Shown here: positions 9,105 to 17,472 of the stretch, piece by piece
Layout: each line of letters opens with the position of its first letter
How positions within the stretch are numbered: position 1 is the stretch's first letter
Source: RYN-133 sp036497285
Lineage (GTDB): Bacteria; Actinomycetota; Actinomycetes; Mycobacteriales; Jatrophihabitantaceae
Direction of reading: 5' to 3'
DNA length: 64,000 bases
Assembly: GCA_036497285.1 (NCBI GenBank)
Contig: DASXJR010000056.1
Span: 1 to 64,000 of the forward strand
Position numbers and translations under genes: made by a program
Notes under the pieces: model-generated
Told to the model about the DNA's origin: nothing
The model's database searches: none
The model's input: only the letters and a program-made list of their open reading frames with translations

Positions 9105-9653
9105 GTGGCTGCGGTCTACCCCGAGATCGACGACAAGCTGCGCGGCTGGATAACCGCTCAGCCGATGTTCTTCGTCGCGACCGCACCGCTCGCGGCCGAC
9201 GGCCACGTGAACGTGTCGCCGAAGGGCATGGACGGCACGTTCGCCGTGCTCGGCCCGCGGCAGGTAGGTTACCTCGACTACTTCGGTAGCGGCATCGAGA
9301 CCGTCGCCCACCTGCGTGAGAACGGCAGGATCGTGGTCATGTTCTGCGCGTTCGAGGGCGCACCGAAGATCGTCCGGCTGCATGGGCGTGGCCGCGCACT
9401 ACGTCCGGACGAGCACGGCTTCGACGAGTTGCGCGCGGGGTTCGCGAAGACGCGCGACAAAGGAGTGCGCTCGATCGTTGTCGTCGATCTCGAGCGGATC
9501 AGTGACTCGTGTGGTTGGGCCGTGCCGCTGATGTCGCACGTCGCCGACCGCGACACGCTCGACCTGTCGCAGGAACGGCGCGCGCCCGAGTACTTCGTCG
9601 GGTATGCCGCGGCGAAGAACGCCGCGAGCATCGACGGCCTGCCGGGTATCTAG
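9105..9653 (+). CDS. Pyridoxamine 5'-phosphate oxidase-like FMN/F420 protein
   Basis: A 182-residue split-barrel flavoprotein of the PPOX superfamily. Visible features are an FFVATAPLAADGHVNVSPKG strand-loop, GYLDYFGSGIETVAHLRENGRIVVMF, and a short C-terminal helix region. Members of this subgroup bind FMN or F420 and act as general reductases; the specific substrate is not predictable. It starts with GTG at 9105. It ends in a four-base convergent overlap with bioY. Confidence 0.85.
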   Translation: MAAVYPEIDDKLRGWITAQPMFFVATAPLAADGHVNVSPKGMDGTFAVLGPRQVGYLDYFGSGIETVAHLRENGRIVVMFCAFEGAPKIVRLHGRGRALRPDEHGFDELRAGFAKTRDKGVRSIVVVDLERISDSCGWAVPLMSHVADRDTLDLSQERRAPEYFVGYAAAKNAASIDGLPGI

Positions 9654-10228
9654 CGGCGGGCAAGCTTCCAGGCGGCGGGGAACAGCAGCGCCGCGGCAAC
9701 GAGCTTGATCACGTCCCACACCAGGAACGGCGTCACGCCGTACTCGATGGCCTTCGCCGAACCGACGTGCAGGTCGTGGGCAAGCCACACAGTGCCCACC
9801 GTCAGCACGATGACCTCGCCCATGGCCATCAATCCGATCGCGGACAGCACGGAGCGGTCGTTGCCGCGACGAGCCAACTCACCGACGACGCCGGCGGCAA
9901 GCACGAACCCGATGATGTAGCCGAATGACGCGCCGCCCCAGCCGCTCTCGTGGTGGGCGAACCACGGCACACCGGCGACGCCCGCGAGCAGGTACAGCCC
10001 GATCGACAGCAAACCGCGCACCGAGCCGAGCGCCGCGCCGGTGACCAGCACGGCCAGCGTCTGCAGCGTGAACGGGACGGGCGAGATCGCCGAGATCGTG
10101 AACGACCCCTGGGCGGCCAATCCGGTGAGCCCGGCACCGGCCAGGACGAGGACCGCGTCGCGCACCCACGTTCCGGGGACCAGGTCGGCGAGGACGATGC
10201 GCTGGCGAATGGCGGGGACGGTGCTCAT
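9650..10228 (-). CDS. bioY: BioY biotin transporter substrate-specificity component
   Basis: A 192-residue membrane protein with about six hydrophobic segments, the S-component of ECF-type biotin importers. The family hallmark SPVPFTLQTLAVLVTGAALG is present around residues 49-68, followed by the LYLLAGVAGVPWFA segment. No bioM/bioN genes are adjacent, so it may work alone or with a shared energising module. It is convergent with the PPOX-type gene. The upstream region is short and shows no recognisable BirA operator. Confidence 0.93.
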   Translation of the reverse strand: MSTVPAIRQRIVLADLVPGTWVRDAVLVLAGAGLTGLAAQGSFTISAISPVPFTLQTLAVLVTGAALGSVRGLLSIGLYLLAGVAGVPWFAHHESGWGGASFGYIIGFVLAAGVVGELARRGNDRSVLSAIGLMAMGEVIVLTVGTVWLAHDLHVGSAKAIEYGVTPFLVWDVIKLVAAALLFPAAWKLARR

Positions 10229-10291
10229 AGCGAGAGAGGCTATCGGGCGCCCCGCGAGCGGGCGCGCCGGTGTGACTTACGCAGCGGCACG

Positions 10292-12766
10292 TCAGCTCGC
10301 GGCGCGCTTCAGCCCTCTACCGCTCTCGCTACGCACCGCGAGCGGCAGCGAGACGATGAACCGTGAACCCTTGCCGAGATCGGAGTCGACACTGACGTCA
10401 CCGCCGTGCCGCTCGACGATGCTCTTGACGATCGCCAGCCCCAGGCCGTTGCCGCTGATCGAGTGCGCACGCGCGGTGGAGGCGCGGAAGAACCGGGTGA
10501 ACAGATGCTGGACCTCGTCGGCCGGGATTCCGATGCCGGTGTCGGCCACGACGACGCGCAACGTCGCGCCTCTCACGCTGACGTCGATGTCGATCCGTCC
10601 GCCGGGCGGCGTGTACTTCGAGGCGTTGCTGAGCAGGTTCACGAGCACCCGGTCGAGCTGATCGAAGTCGCCGCGCACCACCGCCTGCTCGATCGGCAGA
10701 TTCACCGCCAGCTGCTGACAGCGCTCGACCAGTTCCGGCCGAACGGTGTCGATCGCGGAGGACACGGTCGCGGCGATGTCCACGTCGTCCGAACCGGACG
10801 CGTTCCCCTCCTCGACGGAATCGAGGCGCACCAGCACGAGCAGGTTGTCGACGAGACCGCCGAGCCGCTCGGTGTTGCGGATGGCGACACCGAGCATGCC
10901 TTGTTGGCCGTCGGTGAGCGACTCGCCACCCAAGAGCTCGAGATAACCGTGGATGCTGGTGAGCGGGGTGCGCAGCTCGTGCGAGATGGTGCCAACGAGG
11001 TCGGTACGGATCCGGTCGAGCTCCCGCAGCCTTGCGGTCGCGGCCCGCTGCTGCTCGAGGGCATCGAGCAGCGCCCGCTCGGACTCCTTGATCGTGTGGA
11101 TGTCCTGGATCTGCTTGATGACCTTCGAGGCCTTGCCGTCGGCGTCACGCACGACCGCGTAGCTGACCTCGACCCACACCGCACGGCCGGACGGGCGCAT
11201 GAATCGTTTGCGCAGGGTGCGGGCCCGCGCGTCGTCGCGAAGGTCCGGTTGCAGCGCGGCGTCCTCGGGATGGGTGACGTCGACGACACGCACGCCGACC
11301 AGCTCCTCGGGTCGGCGGCCCAGGATCGCGGCGAACGCGGGATTCACCCGCTCGAACTGTTCCTCGGCGTCGTCCTCGACCGAGATCAGCGCCATGCCGA
11401 TCGGCGCGCCCTCGAACGCTTCGCGGAAGGTCGCGTCGCTCATTGTGAGCGCGGAATGCATCTGCTGGCGTTCACGCTCGCGCTGACGCTGCTCGGCCAT
11501 GTCGCGCGCGACCACGAGGACGAGCTGATCGCCGTCCGGGCCGGCCAGCGGCAGCGCGGTGAAGTCGTACCAGCGGCCGTCGGCGAGATCCCACTGCACA
11601 TTGACCGGCTCGGTGCGGGCCCGTTCGAACAGCTCGCGAGCGCGGGTGCGGTCGGCCTCGACGAAGAACTCCTCGACCGGCGTGCCGCGGAAGCGGCCCG
11701 GCTCGGCACCGATCTTCGCCAGCCAGTGGCCGCCGATCGTGACGCAGCGCAGGTTGCTGTCGAGCAGACCGACGGTGGTCATCGGCAGGTGCTCGACCAG
11801 CAGCCGGTAGATCTCACGCTGCGAGGCCAACGTCTGCATGGTCGCGCGCGAGGCGGTCACGTCGGTACCGATGGCGACGAAGCCCGTGACGGTGCCGGCG
11901 GCGTCGCGAATCCCGTTGATCGAGAGCGACACGACGACCCGGCGGCCGTCCTTGGTCACGAGGGTCCAGTCGCGGATCTCGATCTCGCCGCGCAACGCGG
12001 CCTGGACGTACACGTCGAACCCGGGCTCGATGCCCACTTCGGCGGCGCGGGCGCGGTTCTCCTCCGGGTCGTGGAAGAGCAGCGGAGTCGTTTTGCCGAC
12101 GACCTCGTCGGCCCGGTACCCGAGCAGCCGCTCGGCGCCCTGGTTGAACTCGAGGATCGTGCCGTCGCGGTCGCAGGCGACGATCAGGTGCCCGGTGGCG
12201 GCACGCAGCACCGCATCGAAGCGCAGTCCGGCCGGCTCGAGCAGGCTGACCATCCGCGCCGACTGCGCGCCCCGCTCGACGAGCGAGCGGATGGTCGGCC
12301 CGGTCAGCATCGCCACCGCGCCGGTCAGCGTCGCCCGGCGCAGGTCGTCGGCCACGATCGACTCACCCACGAACAACGGCGGCACGACCATCGCGAGAAC
12401 GGAGCCGCCGACTGCGATCCACACCTGCTGCCGGGTGCCGTAGAAGCCGAGCCAGATCACGGCGATGACGCACAGGCCGCCGAAGCCGGCCAGGTCGGGG
12501 GCGTTGGCTGCGCGCCAGAACCCGCCGACCACGATCAATGCGAACGGCGGGAAGGTCTGCAGTAGCGCGCTGTCCCGAACCCGGCCGGCGATCGCGCTCG
12601 CGCAAGCGCTCGCGAACAGGCCGAGTGCCGCGAACGCCCAGGCCGGGTGCAGCACGTCCTCGCTGGACGAGCCGAGCGCCAACTGCACCGCCGCTGCCGC
12701 TCCGAGCAGCAGTGTGTACGGGTCGCGGATCACGCGGCCCCACACGTCCAGCCTTGCGCGACCCAC
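10292..12766 (-). CDS. Membrane-anchored multi-PAS sensor histidine kinase
   Basis: About 824 residues. The N-terminal 160 residues form five or six hydrophobic segments. Three PAS domains follow (roughly 190-310, 320-435 and 445-570); the first contains ILEFNQGAERLLGY and the third has a PAC motif ending VIKQIQDIH. HisKA carries the phospho-acceptor in SHELRTPL, and the HATPase domain shows NLLSNASKYTPPGG, VADTGIGIP and GNGLGLAIVK boxes. The GTG at 12766 is preferred because GGAGG lies seven bases upstream; an in-frame GTG at 12790 lacks one. No response regulator gene is adjacent, so it is an orphan kinase. The three stacked PAS modules suggest redox or ligand sensing. Confidence 0.9.
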   Translation of the reverse strand: MGRARLDVWGRVIRDPYTLLLGAAAAVQLALGSSSEDVLHPAWAFAALGLFASACASAIAGRVRDSALLQTFPPFALIVVGGFWRAANAPDLAGFGGLCVIAVIWLGFYGTRQQVWIAVGGSVLAMVVPPLFVGESIVADDLRRATLTGAVAMLTGPTIRSLVERGAQSARMVSLLEPAGLRFDAVLRAATGHLIVACDRDGTILEFNQGAERLLGYRADEVVGKTTPLLFHDPEENRARAAEVGIEPGFDVYVQAALRGEIEIRDWTLVTKDGRRVVVSLSINGIRDAAGTVTGFVAIGTDVTASRATMQTLASQREIYRLLVEHLPMTTVGLLDSNLRCVTIGGHWLAKIGAEPGRFRGTPVEEFFVEADRTRARELFERARTEPVNVQWDLADGRWYDFTALPLAGPDGDQLVLVVARDMAEQRQRERERQQMHSALTMSDATFREAFEGAPIGMALISVEDDAEEQFERVNPAFAAILGRRPEELVGVRVVDVTHPEDAALQPDLRDDARARTLRKRFMRPSGRAVWVEVSYAVVRDADGKASKVIKQIQDIHTIKESERALLDALEQQRAATARLRELDRIRTDLVGTISHELRTPLTSIHGYLELLGGESLTDGQQGMLGVAIRNTERLGGLVDNLLVLVRLDSVEEGNASGSDDVDIAATVSSAIDTVRPELVERCQQLAVNLPIEQAVVRGDFDQLDRVLVNLLSNASKYTPPGGRIDIDVSVRGATLRVVVADTGIGIPADEVQHLFTRFFRASTARAHSISGNGLGLAIVKSIVERHGGDVSVDSDLGKGSRFIVSLPLAVRSESGRGLKRAAS

Positions 12767-12829
12767 GTCACGCCTCCAATTCGGCGACACGGGGACGCCG
12801 CCAAACGAAGAATTTACATCGAGTCGAGT

Positions 12830-14152
12830 CTAAAGCGGAAGGTCCTCCAACATTTCGGTGACCAGAGCAGCGATCGGCGACCGTTCCGACCGGGTCAGCG
12901 TCACGTGCGCGAACAGCGGGTGGCCCTGCAGCGCCTCGATCACGGCGGCGATGCCGTCGTGGCGGCCGACCCGCAGGTTGTCACGCTGCGCGACGTCGTG
13001 GGTCAGCACGACGCGCGACCCCGCGCCGATGCGCGAGAGCACGGTCAACAGCACGTTGCGTTCGAGCGACTGCGCCTCGTCGACGATCACGAACGAGTCG
13101 TGCAGCGAGCGGCCGCGGATGTGGGTCAGCGGCAGCACCTCGAGCATGCCGCGGTCGACGACCTCGTCCATGACGTCGGAGGACACCAGCGCACCGAGGG
13201 TGTCGAAGACCGCCTGTGCCCAGGGCGCCATCTTCTCGTTCTCGCTGCCCGGCAGGTAGCCGAGCTCCTGGCCGCCCACGGCGTAGAGCGGACGGAACAC
13301 GACCACGCGCTTGTGCAGCCGACGCTCCAGCACCGCTTCGAGACCGGCGCACAGCGCGAGCGCCGACTTGCCGGTGCCCGCTCGTCCACCGAGCGAGACG
13401 ATCCCGATTTCGGGGTCGAGCAGCAGGTCGAGGGCCACCCGCTGCTCGGCAGAACGCCCGCGTAGGCCGAACGCCTCACGGTCGCCGCGCACCAGGCGCA
13501 CCTTCTTGTCCGGCGTGATCCGCGCGAGCGCCGAGCCGCGCGCCGAATGCAGCACCAGACCGGTGTGGCACGGCTCGGTGGCGACGTCCGCGAAATCGGT
13601 CTCGTCGGCCAGGTCGAGCGGGTCGCCGTCGTAGAGCAGGTCGATCGTCTCGGCGCTGACGTCGAGTTCGCACATGCCGGTGGAGCCGGTCGAGTCGGCG
13701 ACCGGATGCATGTGGTACTCGTCGGCGGGCAGACCGACCGACGCCGCCTTCACCCGCAGCGGCATGTCCTTCGTGACGAGGGTGACGTCGCGGCCTTCTG
13801 CGGCGAGGTTGAGCGCGACGGCGAGAATGCGCGAATCGTTGCTGTCCACGCGGAATCCGGCCGGCAGCGTGGACAGGTCGGAGTGGTTGAGCTCGACGTG
13901 CAGGGTGCCGCCACCCTCCCCGACCGGGACGGGCGCGTCGAGCCGACCGTGCTTGACCCGCAGATCGTCGAGCACGCGCAGGGTCTGCCGCGCGAACCAG
14001 CCCAGTTCCGGGTGGTGCCGCTTGCCCTCCAGCTCGGTGATCACGACCAGCGGGAGAATCACCTCGTGCTCGGCGAATCGGCCCAGTGCGCCGGGGTCGG
14101 ACAGCAGCACCGAGGTGTCGAGGACGAAGCTACGGACGGCGGGATCGGTCAC
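12830..14152 (-). CDS. PhoH-family protein: PIN domain plus PhoH ATPase
   Basis: A 440-residue two-domain protein of the PhoH2/YlaK type, predicted RNA helicase plus RNase. The PIN domain (about 1-135) begins SFVLDTSVLLSDPGAL with the catalytic acidic residues and includes VVITELEGKRHHPELGWFAR. The PhoH ATPase follows at 190-435, with Walker A GRAGTGKSA near residue 258 and Walker B FVIVDEAQSLE. The GTG at 14152 gives the normal family length and is preceded by TGGAG; an in-frame GTG at 14368 would add 72 residues of low-quality sequence. PhoH2 proteins are usually stress-linked RNA-processing enzymes. Confidence 0.92.
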   Translation of the reverse strand: MTDPAVRSFVLDTSVLLSDPGALGRFAEHEVILPLVVITELEGKRHHPELGWFARQTLRVLDDLRVKHGRLDAPVPVGEGGGTLHVELNHSDLSTLPAGFRVDSNDSRILAVALNLAAEGRDVTLVTKDMPLRVKAASVGLPADEYHMHPVADSTGSTGMCELDVSAETIDLLYDGDPLDLADETDFADVATEPCHTGLVLHSARGSALARITPDKKVRLVRGDREAFGLRGRSAEQRVALDLLLDPEIGIVSLGGRAGTGKSALALCAGLEAVLERRLHKRVVVFRPLYAVGGQELGYLPGSENEKMAPWAQAVFDTLGALVSSDVMDEVVDRGMLEVLPLTHIRGRSLHDSFVIVDEAQSLERNVLLTVLSRIGAGSRVVLTHDVAQRDNLRVGRHDGIAAVIEALQGHPLFAHVTLTRSERSPIAALVTEMLEDLPL

Positions 14153-14375
14153 GAATGGCTCCAGTACGGGAATCGAGCGCGGGTGCGGAACACGTCGCGC
14201 GAAGGTGATATCCGGTCGGCCCGCTGGGCGTGCTCGGGACCCGGCCGGTCCCTGTCGCTGGAGCACACCACCGTGTCGGGACCTCCTAGCGGCGGGTCGG
14301 GCCCGGCCGCCGCGAACGACGCTACGGGCGCGATCGAGTCCCCCCGTGACGGCGCGCCGAGGATTCACATCCCGG

Positions 14376-15182
14376 TCATGTTTGCGGTGCTTCCGGCGTC
14401 GCAGCCTGCGCCGGGCGGGACGGGTCGGCGCCCCACTGCGACCACGATCCGGGGTACAGCGCGATGTCCGAAACTCCCGCTATGTGCAATGCGAGCAGGT
14501 CATGACAAGCGGTGACCCCTGACCCGCAATAGGCCACGAACCGCCCGTCCCCGTAGCGGGCGCGTAGCGCGTCGCCCGGTCGGAACCGGCCCGTGTCGTC
14601 GAGGTTGTCCTGCCACGGAGCGCTCCGCGCCCCGGGGATGTGCCCCGGCCGCGGGTCGATCGCCGGGTCGCCGTGTGCGTACCGCTCGGCGGTGCGGGCG
14701 TCGAGCAGCTGCGCGCCAGCCAGATCATCGGCCTCGCGGAACCGCTCCGCCGGCCACGGGACGGGCGCGCGCTCGACGGGTGTGGCCCTCGGCGGCTGCG
14801 CAGTCAGCTCACCCGGCCAGGCGGCCAGGCCGCCGTCCAGCACCGCGACAGGTTCACCGAGGACGTGCAGCAACCACCACAGCCGGGCCGCGATCGAGCC
14901 GCCGGCGTCGTCATAGCCGACGACCGGCGTGCCGGCCGCGATGCCCGCGCGCGCCAGGGCTGCCGCGAAGCGCTCGGGTGTGGGCAGCGGGTGTCGACCG
15001 TCCCCGGGGGTGGCGGGGTCGGACAGGTCCTCGTCGACGTCGAGGTACACCGCGCCCGGGATGTGCCCGGCTGCGTAGGCGGCCCGGCCCGCGCCGGGGC
15101 GGGCCAGGTACCAGCGCACGTCCACGACCCGGACCTCGGCGAGGTGGTCGGCGAGCCACTCGCCGCTGACCAGTGCGCGCAT
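14376..15182 (-). CDS. Tandem rhodanese sulfurtransferase
   Basis: A 268-residue 3-mercaptopyruvate/thiosulfate sulfurtransferase with two rhodanese repeats (about 1-125 and 140-250). The second carries the active-site cysteine C219 in YCGSGVTA. The first keeps the fold (GHIPGAVYLDVD) but no catalytic cysteine, as expected. The loop CGSGVTA is closest to the MST/SseA-type CG[S/T]GVTA pattern. The ATG abuts the stop of the upstream cis-prenyltransferase gene with no gap, so the two form an operon although no functional link is known. Confidence 0.9.
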   Translation of the reverse strand: MRALVSGEWLADHLAEVRVVDVRWYLARPGAGRAAYAAGHIPGAVYLDVDEDLSDPATPGDGRHPLPTPERFAAALARAGIAAGTPVVGYDDAGGSIAARLWWLLHVLGEPVAVLDGGLAAWPGELTAQPPRATPVERAPVPWPAERFREADDLAGAQLLDARTAERYAHGDPAIDPRPGHIPGARSAPWQDNLDDTGRFRPGDALRARYGDGRFVAYCGSGVTACHDLLALHIAGVSDIALYPGSWSQWGADPSRPAQAATPEAPQT

Positions 15183-15974
15183 CTACTTCCCGTACCGACG
15201 CTGGCGCGTGCCGTAGTCGCGCAGCGCCCGCATGAAGTCGATCTTGCGGAAGTCGGGCCAGAGCGCGTCGCAGAAGTAGAACTCCGAGTGCGCCGACTGC
15301 CAGAGCAGGAACCCGGACAGCCGCTGCTCGCCCGAGGTGCGGATCACGAGGTCCGGATCGGGTTGGCCCTTGGTGTAGAGGTGCTCGGCGATGTGGTCGA
15401 CGTCGATGACCTCGGCGAGTTCCTCGATGGACGTGCCTGCGGCGGCGTGCTCCTGCAGCAACGAGCGCACCGCGTCGGCGATCTCGCGCCGGCCGCCGTA
15501 GCCGACCGCGACGTTGACGGTGAGCCCGTCGCGTTCGGACGTGCGTTCCTCGGCCGCCTTGAGGGCGGCCGCGGTCTCGTTCGGCAGCAGGTCGAGTGAT
15601 CCCATCACGTGTACGCGCCACGGGGTGCCGTCGGCGGACAGTTCCTCGGCGACGCCGGCGATGATCTGCAGCAGCGGCTCGAGCTCGGTTTGCGGCCGGT
15701 TCAGGTTGTCCGTCGACAGCAGCCAGATCGTGACGTGGTCGACGCCGGCTTCACGGCACCAGGTGAGCAGGTTGGCGATGTGCCGCGCGCCCGCGACGTG
15801 GCCCTTGCTCACGTCCTCGAAACCGGCGGCGCGGGCCCAGCGGCGGTTACCGTCGATCATGATCGCGACGTGGCGCGGGGTCGGCAGCCCGTTCAGATGC
15901 GTACGCAACCGCCGTTCGTAGACGGAGTAAATCGCCTGCCGGACACCCACCGAAGTCACGATAGTCCCGGTCAC
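15183..15974 (-). CDS. Isoprenyl (cis-prenyl) diphosphate synthase, short-chain Z-type
   Basis: A 263-residue cis-prenyltransferase. The catalytic aspartate is D41 in IMIDGNRRWA. Further conserved boxes are LLSTDNLNRP, VAVGYGGRREI, PDPDLVIRTSGEQRLSGFLLWQSAHSE-type C-terminal signature, and FRKIDFMRALRDY. The N-terminal IYSVYERRLR stretch and overall pattern are closest, by recollection, to the short-chain Z-FPP synthase of mycobacteria (Rv1086) rather than to the decaprenyl enzyme, so the product may be Z,E-farnesyl diphosphate for decaprenyl phosphate synthesis. Several GTG starts (15974, 15959, 15950) are possible. It is divergent from the hemolysin III gene by 46 bases. Confidence 0.88.
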   Translation of the reverse strand: MTGTIVTSVGVRQAIYSVYERRLRTHLNGLPTPRHVAIMIDGNRRWARAAGFEDVSKGHVAGARHIANLLTWCREAGVDHVTIWLLSTDNLNRPQTELEPLLQIIAGVAEELSADGTPWRVHVMGSLDLLPNETAAALKAAEERTSERDGLTVNVAVGYGGRREIADAVRSLLQEHAAAGTSIEELAEVIDVDHIAEHLYTKGQPDPDLVIRTSGEQRLSGFLLWQSAHSEFYFCDALWPDFRKIDFMRALRDYGTRQRRYGK

Positions 15975-16020
15975 CGGCGCGACCCTGAGACCGCACCTAC
16001 GGTCCCGTAGCCTGACCTAT

Positions 16021-16704
16021 ATGTCGGTCGTGGACCCCGTCCCGAACCTCGCCTCGACCGTCGCGGAACTCAAGCCGCGACTGCGCGGATTCCTGCACAC
16101 GTACGCGGCTGCCTTCTCGATCGCGAGCGGTGCGGTGTTGATCGCGGTCGCTGCGGCGCTTCGCGGCGCTACGGCGGCGGCGACCACGTCGATCTACGCG
16201 GCGACCGTGACGCTGCTGTTCGGTACGTCCGCGCTCTACCACCGACTGAGCTGGTCCCCCCGCGCACACCGGATCATGAAGCGGCTCGACCATTCGATGA
16301 TCTTCGTGTTCATCGCGGGCACGTACACGCCGATCGCGGCACTCACCCTGTCTCGCCCGGCCGCGGTCGCGGTGCTGGTGACCGTGTGGACGGGTGCGCT
16401 GTTCGGAGTCGCGCTGCAGACCGCCTGGCCGCAGGCCCCGCGCTGGTTGACCGTGCCGTGTTACATCGCGCTCGGCTGGGTGGCCGTGTTCGTCATGCCG
16501 CAGTTGCTGCACAACGCGGGCGTGGCGGCGCTGGTACTGATCCTGTTGGGCGGCGCGGTGTACACGATCGGCGGCGTGGTCTACGCACTCAAGCGCCCCA
16601 ATCCGATCCCCGGGGTGTTCGGCTTCCACGAGGTGTTTCACGCCTGCACGCTGGTCGCCGCGGTGTCGCACTACGTCGCCATCTGGCTCGCCGTCTTCAG
16701 CTGA
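16021..16704 (+). CDS. Hemolysin III (TrhA/YqfA, PAQR-like) membrane protein
   Basis: A 227-residue seven-transmembrane protein of the hemolysin III/PAQR superfamily. The conserved residues are visible: ALYHR near residue 78, KRLDHSMIFVFIAGTYTP around 92-109, and the C-terminal HEVFHACTLVAAVSHY with the His ligands of the predicted metal site. E. coli TrhA of this family influences membrane lipid homeostasis; the hemolysin name is historical. The ATG lies only 46 bases from the divergent prenyltransferase gene. The assignment is secure at family level, not at mechanism. Confidence 0.9.
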   Translation: MSVVDPVPNLASTVAELKPRLRGFLHTYAAAFSIASGAVLIAVAAALRGATAAATTSIYAATVTLLFGTSALYHRLSWSPRAHRIMKRLDHSMIFVFIAGTYTPIAALTLSRPAAVAVLVTVWTGALFGVALQTAWPQAPRWLTVPCYIALGWVAVFVMPQLLHNAGVAALVLILLGGAVYTIGGVVYALKRPNPIPGVFGFHEVFHACTLVAAVSHYVAIWLAVFS

Positions 16705-16764
16705 GCCCGCCCCCGACGTCCCGCCCGTCCCTGAACAACCCGCGTGCGCACGTCGTTGTTGCGG

Positions 16765-16808
16765 TGTAATGTTGTAATCATTGCGAGGTTGTAAGGAGAT
16801 ATGTAATG
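16765..16808 (+). promoter_or_regulatory. TGTAAT-repeat leader with overlapping ATGTAA start-stop
   Basis: The AT-rich leader of the 16806 gene contains TGTAAT at 16765-16770, 16773-16778 and 16802-16807, and TTGTAA at 16789-16794. AAGGAG (16793-16798) is correctly spaced for the ATG at 16806. An ATG immediately followed by TAA (16801-16806) overlaps that start, giving a minimal start-stop element. The repeats look like a regulator or sigma binding array. The function is inferred. Confidence 0.45.
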
Positions 16809-17426
16809 AGAAACGCAGCAGAATTCCCCGGCGCCGAACGGCGCCATCGCCGCGGTGGCCCGCACGGGCACCGCGGACACGGCGGACGCGGCGGTCGGGG
16901 CTTCGGACGTCCCGGCGGCTGGCAGCAGGCCGACCTGCCATCTGCCGAGGACGCCACGGCATGGTTCGCCGGGCGCCTGCCCAGCGATTGGTTCGTCGGG
17001 GCACCGGCCGTCACCGTCGACCGCGAAGAGATCATCGTGACCGGCGAACTGCCGCCGCCGGAGGGCGCGGGCGAGGCGGCCGCGGAAGGCCGCATCCAGC
17101 GCTTCCGTGAGGACACCCGCGAGACCCGCATGACGATCGCGGACGAGGCGGAGGCCCGCTACGGCCGCAAGGTCGCCTGGGGCGCGTCGATCGGCGAGAC
17201 CTCGGCGGTGTTCACCCACCTGGCCGTGCCGGTGATGACCCGCCTGCGCCAGGCCGAGCGGCGGGTGCTCGACACCCTGGTCGACTCGGGTGTGGCCCGG
17301 TCGCGGTCCGAGGCGCTCGCCTGGTGCGTCACCCTCGTCGGGGAACACACCGACGAGTGGCTGGCCAGTTTGCGCACCGCAATGTCCGAAGTGGACAAAT
17401 TGCGAGCCGAAGGTCCGACTATCTGA
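16806..17426 (+). CDS. RGG-rich protein with C-terminal ribbon-helix-helix-like segment
   Basis: A 206-residue protein I cannot name. Residues 13-38 are a His/Gly/Arg-rich disordered segment (RGG and HGG units), a composition typical of nucleic-acid binding tails. A central domain contains DWFVGAPAVTVDREEIIVTGELPPPE, and a charged stretch RIQRFREDTRETRMTIADEAE follows. The C-terminal 60 residues, with RVLDTLVDSGVARSRSEALAW, resemble the G-x-x-RSRSEAL helix-turn of ribbon-helix-helix DNA-binding proteins. It may therefore be a DNA-binding regulator, perhaps of its own TGTAAT-repeat promoter. It stands alone, and the next gene starts 46 bases on. Confidence 0.8.
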   Translation: MRNAAEFPGAERRHRRGGPHGHRGHGGRGGRGFGRPGGWQQADLPSAEDATAWFAGRLPSDWFVGAPAVTVDREEIIVTGELPPPEGAGEAAAEGRIQRFREDTRETRMTIADEAEARYGRKVAWGASIGETSAVFTHLAVPVMTRLRQAERRVLDTLVDSGVARSRSEALAWCVTLVGEHTDEWLASLRTAMSEVDKLRAEGPTI

Positions 17427-17472
17427 GGCCTCGGCCTGTGTAATTGCTGAACGGGCGGGGAATCGTAACCGC

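Noticed and set aside
14153..14375. Extra N-terminal 72 codons of the PhoH gene
   Set aside because: The family starts at VTDPAVRSFVLD; no ribosome site supports the upstream GTG, and the 223-base gap has no other signal.
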